Source of the DNA: Acinetobacter beijerinckii CIP 110307
GTDB taxonomy: Bacteria > Pseudomonadota > Gammaproteobacteria > Pseudomonadales > Moraxellaceae
Assembly (NCBI RefSeq): GCF_000369005.1
Contig: NZ_KB849764.1
Coordinates: 377,086 to 441,085, forward strand
Length of the DNA: 64,000 nucleotides
Direction: 5' to 3'
A program made the position numbers and the translations under genes. The notes beneath the pieces are model-generated. The model made no database searches, had not been told where the DNA came from, and saw only the letters and a program-made list of their open reading frames with translations. Below are positions 9,501 to 17,229 of the stretch, piece by piece. Each line of letters opens with the position of its first letter. Within the stretch, counting starts at the first letter, position 1.

Positions 9501-9714
9501 TGATGGATTCCTCCAACGGAGAAGCAACGGTTTCAGCGATCACTTTAGGGTTGGCACCCGGATATTGGGCACGGACCACGACAGAGGGTGGTACCACTTC
9601 TGGATATTCAGAAATGGGCAATTGGAAAAGAGAGAGTAGACCCGCAAGTAGAATCAGGACGGACAGTACCCCAGCAAAGATCGGACGATCAATAAAAAAT
9701 TTAGAAATATTCAT
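6535..9714 (-). CDS. adeG: RND efflux transporter AdeG
   Basis: 1059 aa, full length for an HAE1-family RND pump. It starts MNISKFFIDRPIFAGVLSVL with the first membrane helix. TM4 carries the proton-relay aspartates (GIVVDDAIVVVENVERN) and TM10 the conserved lysine (LVGLACKNAILIVEFA). Sequence and gene order match AdeG of Acinetobacter AdeFGH, which exports fluoroquinolones, chloramphenicol and other drugs when over-expressed. It starts 5 nt after the adeF stop and so depends on the adeF promoter. The usual third gene, adeH, is absent: after the stop there are only 101 bp before the converging monooxygenase. The pump would have to borrow another outer-membrane channel. Confidence 0.93.
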   Translation of the reverse strand: MNISKFFIDRPIFAGVLSVLILLAGLLSLFQLPISEYPEVVPPSVVVRAQYPGANPKVIAETVASPLEESINGVENMLYMQSQANSDGNLTITVNFKLGIDPDKAQQLVQNRVSQALPRLPEDVQRLGVTTLKSSPTLTMVVHLTSPDNRYDMTYLRNYAVLNVKDRLARLQGVGEVGLFGSGDYAMRVWLDPQKVAQRNLTATEIVNAIREQNIQVAAGTIGAAPNNSPLQLSVNAQGRLSTEQEFSDIVLKTAADGAVTRLGDVARVELAASQYGLRSLLDNKQAVAIPIFQAPGANALQVSDQVRSTMAELSKDFPSSIKYDIVYDPTQFVRSSIKAVIHTLLEAIALVVVVVILFLQTWRASIIPLLAVPVSIIGTFALMLAFGYSINALSLFGMVLAIGIVVDDAIVVVENVERNIEAGLSPRDATYRAMREVSGPIIAIALTLVAVFVPLAFMTGLTGQFYKQFAMTIAISTVISAFNSLTLSPALAAMLLKGHDAKPDFLTRVMNRVFGRFFALFNRVFSRASDQYGRGVSRVISHKASAMGVYAALLGLTIGISYIVPGGFVPAQDKQYLISFAQLPNGASLDRTETVIRKMSDAALKQPGVESAVAFPGLSINGFTNSSSAGIVFVTLKPFAERKAADLSANAIAGALNQKYAAIQDAYIAVFPPPPVMGLGTMGGFKLQLEDRGALGYAELNNAAQSFMKAAQSAPELGPMFSSYQINVPQLNVDLDRVKAKQQGVAVTDVFSTMQIYLGSQYVNDFNRFGRVYQVRAQADAPFRANPEDILQLKTRNNAGQMVPLSSLVNVTQTYGPEMVVRYNGYTAADINGGPAPGYSSSQAEAAVERIAAETLPRGVKFEWTDLTYQKILAGNAGLWVFPISVLLVFLVLAAQYESLTLPLAVILIVPMGILAALTGVWLTGGDNNIFTQIGLMVLVGLACKNAILIVEFARELEMQGATAFNAAVEASRLRLRPILMTSIAFIMGVVPLVTSTGAGAEMRHAMGVAVFFGMIGVTFFGLFLTPAFYVLIRTLNSKHKLHSAAVHEAPLHSSHDH

Positions 9715-9719
9715 GAGGA

Positions 9720-10943
9720 TTAACCTTTTGCCGAAGTTGGGGTTTTTTCTGTAGGCTGAGGTTGTTGTGCTGTGTTATCAGTGATGATTTGAGGATTCGG
9801 CATAGAGACCAGATGTGGACTCACAGGATCGCCCGGACGAATACGTTGTAAGCCATTCACCACGATACGATCACCCACTTGCAGACCACTATTGATGATT
9901 TGCAGACCATCTTGTTGTGCGCCGAGTTTTACTTCACGGTATGCAGTTTGATTTTTCACATCAACCACCACCACAAAACGTTTGTCCTGATCGACACCAA
10001 TCGCAGTTGGGCTAATCAGAATGGCTGCGCGAGGTTGTCCGCCGCCAAGACGAATGCGGGCATACAGTCCAGGGAGCATCATGCCTTTGGGATTATCAAA
10101 TGTGGCGCGAACACGAATGGTGCCTGAGGTGGTATTTAAATTATTATCGATCGAACTGATAAAACCTTCACGGCTAAAACCAGATTCATTGGCAAGACCT
10201 AAATAGACAGGAACTTGGGCTGAATTCCGTTGATTGCTGATGTATTTTAGATAAGTTTGTTCATCAACATCGAAAGAAGCATACAGACGTGACACCGAAA
10301 CCAAACTAGTGAGGACTTGGGCGCCATTGCCTGCTGAAACCACGTTACCGACTGTGACTTCGGCACGGGAAATACGTCCACTGACAGGTGCGGTAATACG
10401 GGTGTATTCCAGATTTAAACGGGCGGTTTCGACTGCGGCTTTGGCTGCTTGCAGGTTAGCATTGGCTGAACGCGCTTCATTTTCCGCTTGATCAAGTTCT
10501 TGATGGGCAATCGCATTACTTTGGATTAAGCGCTGGTTACGACCCAAATTTGCTGAAGAGTAAGTGACTTGTGCTTCCGCAGAAGCCAGTTGCGCTTTGG
10601 CACGATTCAGCTCTGCTTCAAAAGGACGCGGGTCAATGGTGAATAATAAATCCCCTTTGTTGACCAAGCTACCATCTTTGAAGTGAACGCCAATCAGTTT
10701 TCCTGAAACTTGGGGTCGAACATCGACTTGATCAATGGCTTCCAGACGTCCGGAATATTCTTGCCAGTCGGTAATGGTTTGGCTGATAACATTTGCAACA
10801 TCCACGGTTGCAGCTGGCGGTGCGTTTGCTGTTGAGGTGGCTTTGGCATCTGCATTTTCTTGGAAGAGAATAAAACTGCCGCCCGTTGCAAAAATAGCAA
10901 CGATGACGGCAGACAGCGTTAGCTGTTTGCGAGAAATTGACAT
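9720..10943 (-). CDS. adeF: RND membrane fusion (periplasmic adaptor) protein AdeF
   Basis: 407 aa. An N-terminal hydrophobic anchor (LTLSAVIVAIFATGGSFILF) without a lipobox cysteine is followed by the lipoyl half-motifs (DVRPQVSGKLIGVHFKDG and RITAPVSGRISRAEV), an alpha-hairpin coiled coil between them (about residues 100-170), a beta-barrel domain and a Pro/Gln-rich tail. It links the inner-membrane pump AdeG to an outer-membrane channel. It is the first gene of the adeFG operon, divergent from adeL. The hairpin tip would contact the missing AdeH or a substitute, which makes residues around 120-150 the place to look for adaptation to another channel. Confidence 0.92.
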   Translation of the reverse strand: MSISRKQLTLSAVIVAIFATGGSFILFQENADAKATSTANAPPAATVDVANVISQTITDWQEYSGRLEAIDQVDVRPQVSGKLIGVHFKDGSLVNKGDLLFTIDPRPFEAELNRAKAQLASAEAQVTYSSANLGRNQRLIQSNAIAHQELDQAENEARSANANLQAAKAAVETARLNLEYTRITAPVSGRISRAEVTVGNVVSAGNGAQVLTSLVSVSRLYASFDVDEQTYLKYISNQRNSAQVPVYLGLANESGFSREGFISSIDNNLNTTSGTIRVRATFDNPKGMMLPGLYARIRLGGGQPRAAILISPTAIGVDQDKRFVVVVDVKNQTAYREVKLGAQQDGLQIINSGLQVGDRIVVNGLQRIRPGDPVSPHLVSMPNPQIITDNTAQQPQPTEKTPTSAKG

Positions 10944-11046
10944 GGGATGCTCCTGACTATTTGAATCCCTGTTTTCAGACTTTTTGTTGTGGTCTGTATG
11001 GGAGAAACAGGTTTATGGAATGAAAGGAGCATAAAAGTTTGTCAAT

Positions 11047-11084
11047 TACGAATAAATACATTAAATTTGATAACACTATTCGTA
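11047..11084. promoter_or_regulatory. Candidate AdeL-binding inverted repeat
   Basis: TACGAATA (11047-11054) and TATTCGTA (11077-11084) are perfect 8-bp arms 22 bp apart, in the 196-bp gap between divergent adeF and adeL. LysR regulators usually bind such dyads next to their own start. Assignment to AdeL is inferred from position. Confidence 0.45.
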
Positions 11085-11139
11085 TTTTTATAATAATTGA
11101 TTTGTAAAGTTCCTTTATGCATTGATTAGGAGTGGTTGA

Positions 11140-12171
11140 GTGGATCTATTTCATGCAATGAAAGTCTTTAATAAAGTGGTTGAAACCAACAGCTTTAGTT
11201 TGGCTGCTGATAGCCTTGGACTACCACGTGCATCGGTCACGACCACGATTCAAGCTTTAGAAAAACATCTTCAAGTTCGTTTACTCAATCGAACTACACG
11301 TAAACTGAGCCTTACACCTGATGGTGCGGTTTATTATGATCGTACCGCAAGAATTTTAGCCGACGTTGAGGATATTGAATCTTCATTTCACAATGAAGAA
11401 CGTGGTCCTCGGGGGCGTTTGCGTATTGATGTTCCTGTATCAATTGGACGTTTAGTTCTGATTCCAAGACTGCGTGAATTTCATGCACGTTACCCTGATA
11501 TTGATTTGGTAATAGGGTTGAATGATCGCCCTGTAGATTTGGTCGGTGATGCTGTTGATTGTGCTATACGTGTTGGGGAATTACAGGACTCCAGCTTGAT
11601 TGCACGCCGTATTGGCACGTTCCAATGTGCGACAGCAGCATCACCATGTTATTTAGAAAAAAATGGTGAGCCAAATAGCATTGAAGATTTACAAAAGAAT
11701 CATCAAGCGATTCATTTCTTTTCTAGTCGTACAGGACGCAACTTTGACTGGGACTTTGTTGTTGATGATTTAATCAAAAGTGTCAGTGTTAATGGTCATG
11801 TATCTGTAAATGATGGTGACGCTTACATTGATTTGGCATTACAAGGATTTGGTATTATTCAAGGTCCACGCTATATGCTGACTAATCATTTAGAATCAGG
11901 TGTATTAAAAGAGGTTTTACCACAATGGACGCCTGCTCCTATGCCGATTTCAGCAGTATATTTACAAAATCGACATTTATCTCTCAAAGTTAGAGTATTT
12001 GTTGATTGGGTTGCTGAATTATTTGGGGCTTGTCCATTATTAGGAGGTAGTGCTTTACCTTTAGATCAAAAATGTGAATTTGTTTGTGATCAGAAAACGA
12101 ATCATGAATATACGCTTCGAACTTTGGTTGAACAGCATAATATTGCAGAGGCGAGAGTACTTAAAACATAG
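11140..12171 (+). CDS. adeL: LysR-family regulator AdeL
   Basis: 343 aa. The N-terminal winged helix-turn-helix (MKVFNKVVETNSFSLAADSL, residues about 7-65) is followed by a LysR substrate domain (RGRLRIDVPVSIGRLVLIPR onward). The start is GTG 11140, with AGGAG 7 nt upstream. It is divergent from adeF, the position of adeL, whose product controls adeFGH in A. baumannii. The protein is longer than a typical ~300-aa LysR member: a Cys-containing tail (FGACPLL, KCEFVCDQK) extends past residue ~290. C-terminal changes in AdeL are known to raise pump expression in A. baumannii; the tail here looks intact, ending on a normal TAG. Confidence 0.88.
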   Translation: MDLFHAMKVFNKVVETNSFSLAADSLGLPRASVTTTIQALEKHLQVRLLNRTTRKLSLTPDGAVYYDRTARILADVEDIESSFHNEERGPRGRLRIDVPVSIGRLVLIPRLREFHARYPDIDLVIGLNDRPVDLVGDAVDCAIRVGELQDSSLIARRIGTFQCATAASPCYLEKNGEPNSIEDLQKNHQAIHFFSSRTGRNFDWDFVVDDLIKSVSVNGHVSVNDGDAYIDLALQGFGIIQGPRYMLTNHLESGVLKEVLPQWTPAPMPISAVYLQNRHLSLKVRVFVDWVAELFGACPLLGGSALPLDQKCEFVCDQKTNHEYTLRTLVEQHNIAEARVLKT

Positions 12172-12525
12172 TTAATATATGCCACTAAATCATTTGGTAG
12201 ATTTTCCATGAGCTGAAAAACTATAAATAGTGATAAAGTGGTTTTGTGAGTTTTTTTGAATCTTTAGTAAAAGTTAAAGATACCATTGTTCTTATAAAAT
12301 TTTGATATTTAAATTAAAATTAAAATATGTTTTTAATATTGAATCTTTCTAAGTTTTTTCTTTATAGCATTGTGTAATGTTTTAGTAGTTTATCAAGAAA
12401 ATAAAAAAACTATCGGTACAATCAAATTTCACTCTTTATTCACTTATTAGATACTAAGTTAAATCATAAAGTTAATTACAAATATCTAATTTTTCTCAAT
12501 TCAAGTTGAAGGCAAAGGAGTAACC
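12172..12525. other. AT-rich intergenic region between adeL and fadE
   Basis: 354 bases with no open frame of note on either strand. It must contain the fadE promoter and leader. I see long A/T runs and a short near-palindrome CAATTCAAGTTG near 12498, but no operator I can name. Confidence 0.6.
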
Positions 12526-14991
12526 ATGACTCTATTATTGATATTGCTTAGCTTGTTGATTCAGTTTGTTGTGTTATGGGCTGTATTTTATTTCGAACTA
12601 AATCGAACAATCGGTAGTATTGTTTCTATTGGAATCGCTGTTCTCTGTGGCATTTTGATAACACCATGGAGTTTATTGATTGGTATACCTATCATATTAA
12701 TGAGTGTGGTATTGCTTATTCCAGCGCTCAGAGAAGCTTTAATAAGTAAACCTGCATTTAATATTCTTTCCAAAGCAATGCCTAGCATGAGCACCACTGA
12801 GCGTGAAGCCTTGGAGGCGGGTACCAGTTGGTGGGAAAAAGAATTATTTATGGGGGCACCTGATTGGGAGAAATTCGATCAATATCCTTATCCTAAGCTT
12901 TCCTCAGAAGAACAATCTTTCATTGATAATGAAGTTCAGCAGCTTTGCGCTATGCTTGATGAATGGAAAATTCATCATCATGACAAAGATCTCCCACCTG
13001 AAGTCTGGCAATTTATCAAAGATAAAGGTTTTTTAGGTCTCATTATTCCTAAATCATTTGGGGGTAAGGAATTTTCAGCTTTTGCCCAAAGTCGTATCAT
13101 GAGCAAAATTGCTTCACGTTCTTTAACTGCTGCGGTAAGTTGTATGGTTCCAAACTCACTTGGGCCAGGTGAATTATTACTTCATTACGGAACGAGTGCT
13201 CAAAAACAACGTTACTTACCGGGCTTAGCTAATGGTACAGAAGTCCCTTGTTTTGGATTAACCAGCCCAGAAGCTGGCTCTGATGCAGGCGCGATTCCTG
13301 ATACAGGTGTGGTTTGTTATGGTTCTTATCAAGGACAAGAAGTTCTTGGTTTAAAAATGAACTTTTCAAAGCGTTGGATTACGCTTGCTCCGATTGCAAC
13401 AGTGATTGGTTTAGCGTTTAAACTGTATGATCCTGATGGATTGTTAGGTGATAAAACCAAAAATGAATATGGCATTACCTGTGCATTGATTCCTTCTAGT
13501 CATGAAGGCATTAAGATTGGCGCACGTCATAATCCAGGTGCTCCATTTATGAATGGAACTGTCGAAGGAACTGATATTTTTATTCCTATCGACTGGATTA
13601 TTGGTGGTCAGCAAAATGCGGGTAAAGGCTGGCGTATGTTGATGGAATGCTTAGGCGTAGGTCGTGGTATTTCGCTACCAGCATTAGCAACTGCTGCCGG
13701 TGAAATGAGTTATCTTTTAGTTGGTGCATTTGCAAGTGTAAGGCAGCAATTTAAAGTGTCTGTTGGGCATTTTGAAGGTGTGCAAGAAGCGACCAGTGAT
13801 ATTGCCAGCGATGCTTATATGCTTGAGTCATTCCGATATATGGTGACTTGTGGTCTAAATCAAGGTGGTACACCAGCAGTGATGACTGCAATGGCAAAAT
13901 ATTATGCTACGGAGACTATGAGAAAGGTAATTAATCATGGTATGGATGTGGTTGGAGGACGAGCAATTCAACTTGGTCCACGTAACTTCCTTGCTCTGAC
14001 CTATCAATCTATTCCAGTTGCAATCACCGTAGAAGGCGCAAATATTCTCACACGTTCTTTGATGATTTTTGGTCAAGGTTCAATGCGTTGTCATCCTTAT
14101 CTATTTGAGGAATTGCAATTACTGCAATCTGAAGATAAGGCTTATGCATTAAAACAATTTAATTCATTGTTATTTAAACATCTTGCCTATACCTTCAACC
14201 GTGGTGCTAAAGCTGTCGCTTTTGGTCTCACTGGAGGGAATAGCGATGGTTCAGTTCAGTCTGATGATTTTTCTAGACCATACTATGCAACCATAAATCG
14301 TATGAGCGCCGATTTCGCCCTTACAGCTGATATGGCGTTGGGAATATTAGCGGGTGATCTCAAACGAAAAGAGATGTTGTCTGGACGTTTGGCTGACATC
14401 CATTCTCATTTATTTATCGCGACTGCAATTCTTAAATACTATGAAAATGGTCAAAGAACTGAGGCTGATCAAAAGCATGCTGAATTAGCATTGGGCAAGG
14501 CGTTATATAATGCACAAGAAGCATTTTTTGGATTCTATGAAAACTTCCCGATGAAAATTGCTTCTAGCTTAGTGAAATTGATTTGTTTCCCATTTGGTCG
14601 TCCAATTGCTAAACCTTCGGATGAGCTTAAACAACAGGTTGCTCAATTGCTGCTGCAAGAAAACTCTTTCAGAGCAGAATTGAAAAAACATGTCTATTAC
14701 ACCACTGATGAAACTGATGTCATGGGGCGCATGGAATCAACATTCCAAATGTTACTCAGTGTGCAGCCACTTTGGGATAAGTTCAAAAAAGCTGAATCAA
14801 AAGATAAGTTTAAAGGACTGACTTTTGAAGAGCATATTGCTGATGCGGTTTCAACAGATTTTATTACTACAGATGAAGCACAACAGCTTTTGAAATATAA
14901 TGCTAAGCGCTATGACAGTATGCTCACTGATGTATTCGATGAGCATTTAGAAAACGATTTACCACTTGAGAACCCTCATCTAAGAAATTAG
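12526..14991 (+). CDS. fadE: Acyl-CoA dehydrogenase, FadE type
   Basis: 821 aa, the long membrane-associated FadE class rather than the ~400-aa soluble type. Two N-terminal hydrophobic segments (about 3-25 and 33-68) precede the linker. The acyl-CoA dehydrogenase core has the FAD/substrate loop FGLTSPEAGSDAGAIPDTG, the middle beta domain and GMDVVGGRAIQLGPRNF, with EGANILTRSLMIFGQGS near the active site. A C-terminal FadE-specific domain (about 540-821) follows. It catalyses the first oxidation of fatty-acid beta-oxidation, with electrons passed to ETF. An AAAGGAG ribosome site lies 5-7 nt before the ATG. It is monocistronic and ends at a bidirectional terminator shared with the sigma-54 regulator gene. 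Confidence 0.92.
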   Translation: MTLLLILLSLLIQFVVLWAVFYFELNRTIGSIVSIGIAVLCGILITPWSLLIGIPIILMSVVLLIPALREALISKPAFNILSKAMPSMSTTEREALEAGTSWWEKELFMGAPDWEKFDQYPYPKLSSEEQSFIDNEVQQLCAMLDEWKIHHHDKDLPPEVWQFIKDKGFLGLIIPKSFGGKEFSAFAQSRIMSKIASRSLTAAVSCMVPNSLGPGELLLHYGTSAQKQRYLPGLANGTEVPCFGLTSPEAGSDAGAIPDTGVVCYGSYQGQEVLGLKMNFSKRWITLAPIATVIGLAFKLYDPDGLLGDKTKNEYGITCALIPSSHEGIKIGARHNPGAPFMNGTVEGTDIFIPIDWIIGGQQNAGKGWRMLMECLGVGRGISLPALATAAGEMSYLLVGAFASVRQQFKVSVGHFEGVQEATSDIASDAYMLESFRYMVTCGLNQGGTPAVMTAMAKYYATETMRKVINHGMDVVGGRAIQLGPRNFLALTYQSIPVAITVEGANILTRSLMIFGQGSMRCHPYLFEELQLLQSEDKAYALKQFNSLLFKHLAYTFNRGAKAVAFGLTGGNSDGSVQSDDFSRPYYATINRMSADFALTADMALGILAGDLKRKEMLSGRLADIHSHLFIATAILKYYENGQRTEADQKHAELALGKALYNAQEAFFGFYENFPMKIASSLVKLICFPFGRPIAKPSDELKQQVAQLLLQENSFRAELKKHVYYTTDETDVMGRMESTFQMLLSVQPLWDKFKKAESKDKFKGLTFEEHIADAVSTDFITTDEAQQLLKYNAKRYDSMLTDVFDEHLENDLPLENPHLRN

Positions 14992-15002
14992 ATGAGGTAA
15001 TT

Positions 15003-15035
15003 AAAAAAGCGAGGTAATGATTACCTCGCTTTTTT
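15003..15035. terminator. Bidirectional intrinsic terminator
   Basis: GCGAGGTAA / TTACCTCGC stem (15009-15017, 15021-15029) with a TGA loop, flanked by A6 and T7, so it works on both strands. It lies between convergent fadE and the sigma-54 regulator gene and overlaps the last codons of the latter. Confidence 0.9.
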
Positions 15036-16338
15036 ATAGTCCAAATTTTTTACGATAACGCCATAAGGTTGTGCGACTCATATTCAATGCTTCTGAAGCA
15101 AGAACGAGATTATAATCATATTTAACTAAAACATTTTTTAGCGTTTCTTTGTTTAGCTTTTGAGATAATTGTGGCTGTTTGATATGTGTGATCGTTGAAC
15201 TGGATTGATTGATATGAAAAGGATTTTCTATAATTTCATCTGGTAGATCACAGCTATCAATTTCTAGTTTTTCACTTGCCATTGTTAGAGCATAAAGTAG
15301 GGTATTTTTTAACTCACGCACATTGCCTGGCCAATCATAGGCAATTAAAGCTGTTAAAGCACGATCTGATAATTGAGGTAAATGTTTTAAAACAGATTGA
15401 TGCTGTTGCAGTATATATTCTGCAATTAAAGGAATATCCTCTTTGCGATCACGTAAAGGCGGAATAAAAATGGGGATGACTCTAAGACGATACAAAAGGT
15501 CTTGACGAAAACGTCCTTGCTTAGCTTCTTCTCTCAATGCACGATGTGTTGCGGTGATGATTCGCACATTGGCTTTAATCGATTTTTCACCACCCAAAGG
15601 CGTAAACTCACCAGTTTCTAAGACACGCAAAAGTTTAGCTTGTAACTCCAGTGGAATTTCAGCAATCTCATCTAAAAACAGTGTTCCACCCGCAGCACGT
15701 TCGAAAACACCTTTATGCTCACGAATCGCGCCTGTAAAAGCACCTTTGACATGTCCAAACAATTCACTTTCTAAGATATTTGCATTTAATGCAGCACAGT
15801 TGATCGCGATAAATACTTTATTTTTTCGCTGACTGTGGTCATGAATGGCTTGAGCCACAAGTTCTTTACCACTTCCAGATTCACCACGAACTAATACTGG
15901 AAATTCAGTAATTGCCACACGTTCAATGATTGAAAACATACGTTGCATTTCAGCTGATTGGCTATGAAATGTTTCTGCTAAGCTTTGAAATCTTTGTTCT
16001 ATTGGTGTTATTTCAGTCTGTTGTAAGAGCTGGACTAAAAACAATTTTCCAGTGAAATGTTGATCAGAAACATTGATATTGTGTTGATGACATAAAAGTT
16101 CAATTGAAGTTGTGGCAGATTGCAGATGAACTTTCCCAGTTTCTAATAGATTGTTCAGTATTTTTTGTTTAGTCAATTCTGCAATAGAAGGATTAAAGCC
16201 AGTTGATTTGAAATCATAAATAACAGCTACATTCGATTGATCAACGATAAAAAGGGCACAGTCTGCTATGACTTGTTGTAAATAGCCCAAGAAATTTTCT
16301 AAATCCTGTTGAGTTTTAAAACCAATCATTTGATTCAT
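15034..16338 (-). CDS. Sigma-54-dependent activator of the sulfide oxidation operon (FisR-like)
   Basis: 434 aa with three parts. A ~120-residue N-terminal sensor domain of no named class contains Cys27 and Cys83. The AAA+ domain has Walker A GESGSGKE (152-159), the sigma-54 contact loop GAFTGA (199-204) and Walker B GGTLFLDE (217-224). A Fis-type helix-turn-helix lies at the end (NLVLASEALNMSRTTLWRYRKK). It is divergent from the persulfide dioxygenase/SQR genes, which have a sigma-54 promoter. FisR proteins in other proteobacteria sense sulfane sulfur through sensor-domain cysteines and switch on the same enzymes; I infer that role here. The class is certain, the ligand is not. Confidence 0.85.
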   Translation of the reverse strand: MNQMIGFKTQQDLENFLGYLQQVIADCALFIVDQSNVAVIYDFKSTGFNPSIAELTKQKILNNLLETGKVHLQSATTSIELLCHQHNINVSDQHFTGKLFLVQLLQQTEITPIEQRFQSLAETFHSQSAEMQRMFSIIERVAITEFPVLVRGESGSGKELVAQAIHDHSQRKNKVFIAINCAALNANILESELFGHVKGAFTGAIREHKGVFERAAGGTLFLDEIAEIPLELQAKLLRVLETGEFTPLGGEKSIKANVRIITATHRALREEAKQGRFRQDLLYRLRVIPIFIPPLRDRKEDIPLIAEYILQQHQSVLKHLPQLSDRALTALIAYDWPGNVRELKNTLLYALTMASEKLEIDSCDLPDEIIENPFHINQSSSTITHIKQPQLSQKLNKETLKNVLVKYDYNLVLASEALNMSRTTLWRYRKKFGL

Positions 16339-16351
16339 TACATTTCATTTT

Positions 16352-16379
16352 ATGTTTCATATATTGTTTATTGAAACAT
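16352..16379. promoter_or_regulatory. Candidate upstream activating sequence for the sigma-54 activator
   Basis: Perfect inverted repeat ATGTTTCA-N12-TGAAACAT, about 100-125 bp before the -24 element. A further half-site-like TTTGAAAC occurs at 16393-16400. Enhancer-binding proteins bind at this distance; the assignment is inferred. Confidence 0.55.
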
Positions 16380-16475
16380 TATTTGCACCTAATTTGAAAC
16401 GCTATCGTTAAAAAATAATTAATTATATTTAATAATATATTGTTTTATTTGAATATAATAATTTGTGCATAAAGT

Positions 16476-16491
16476 TGGCATCTTGTTTGCA
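16476..16491 (+). promoter_or_regulatory. Sigma-54 (-24/-12) promoter of the sulfide oxidation operon
   Basis: TGGCAT-N5-TTGCA: GG at 16477-16478 and GC at 16489-16490, exactly 12 bp apart as sigma-54 requires. It lies 35 bp before the persulfide dioxygenase ATG, and the neighbouring gene encodes a sigma-54 activator. Confidence 0.85.
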
Positions 16492-16525
16492 ATTTAAGAA
16501 TATATAAATAAGCAAATAGAGATCG

Positions 16526-17215
16526 ATGCGTATGATATTCCATCAATTTTTTGAAAATGAAAGTTCAACATATACTTATCTCATTGCATCTGAGCAAACA
16601 CGTGAAGCGGTATTGATTGACCCAGTAGCATCGGAAATTGAACGTTATGCGGACATGCTTAAACAAAATAATTTGAAGTTGGTTTATAGCCTTGATACGC
16701 ATGTCCATGCAGATCATGTCACAGCAGCAAATCTGTTACGTGAACGTTTCGCATGTAGAACCGTCTTACACCGTAACTCAGGTGTTATTTGTGGCGATAT
16801 TTTCATTACAGATGGTACTGCGATTCGCTTAGGTGAAATTCTAATTGAGGCTCGCTATACACCAGGGCATACCAATGCATGTACCAGTTATGTGGTCGAG
16901 GGTATGGTATTTACCGGTGATGCACTACTTATTGACGGTTGTGGACGAACTGATTTCCAAGAGGGCGACGCAGCGACTTTATATGACAGTATCCATCAAC
17001 AGATATTCACTTTAACTGATGAAACTGTTGTATATCCGGGCCATGACTATAAAGGGCGTTTGTCATCTACCGTAGCACAAGAGCGACTTTATAATTCTCG
17101 ATTGGGAGAGGGCAAAAGTAAGCAAGACTTCATTATTTTGATGGAAAACCTCAATCTTCCTTATCCAAAGAAAATTGATATTGCTTTACCTGCGAATAAA
17201 GCCTGCGGTCAATAA
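16526..17215 (+). CDS. Persulfide dioxygenase (ETHE1-like metallo-beta-lactamase fold)
   Basis: 229 aa. Metal-ligand motif THVHADH at 58-64, then GHTNACTSYVVEG, DFQEGDA and PGHDYKGR, in the order of ETHE1/PDO proteins. The mononuclear iron enzyme oxidises glutathione persulfide to sulfite in the cytoplasm. Its C-terminal NLPYPKKIDIALPANKACG is typical of bacterial PDOs of the Blh type. It is the first gene behind the sigma-54 promoter, 14 nt before the SQR fusion gene. ATG 16526 is taken as the start; ATG 16532 is an equal alternative. Sulfite made here could be removed by the TauE-like protein encoded downstream. Confidence 0.87.
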   Translation: MRMIFHQFFENESSTYTYLIASEQTREAVLIDPVASEIERYADMLKQNNLKLVYSLDTHVHADHVTAANLLRERFACRTVLHRNSGVICGDIFITDGTAIRLGEILIEARYTPGHTNACTSYVVEGMVFTGDALLIDGCGRTDFQEGDAATLYDSIHQQIFTLTDETVVYPGHDYKGRLSSTVAQERLYNSRLGEGKSKQDFIILMENLNLPYPKKIDIALPANKACGQ

Positions 17216-17229
17216 TAGGAGAGAGTGGC

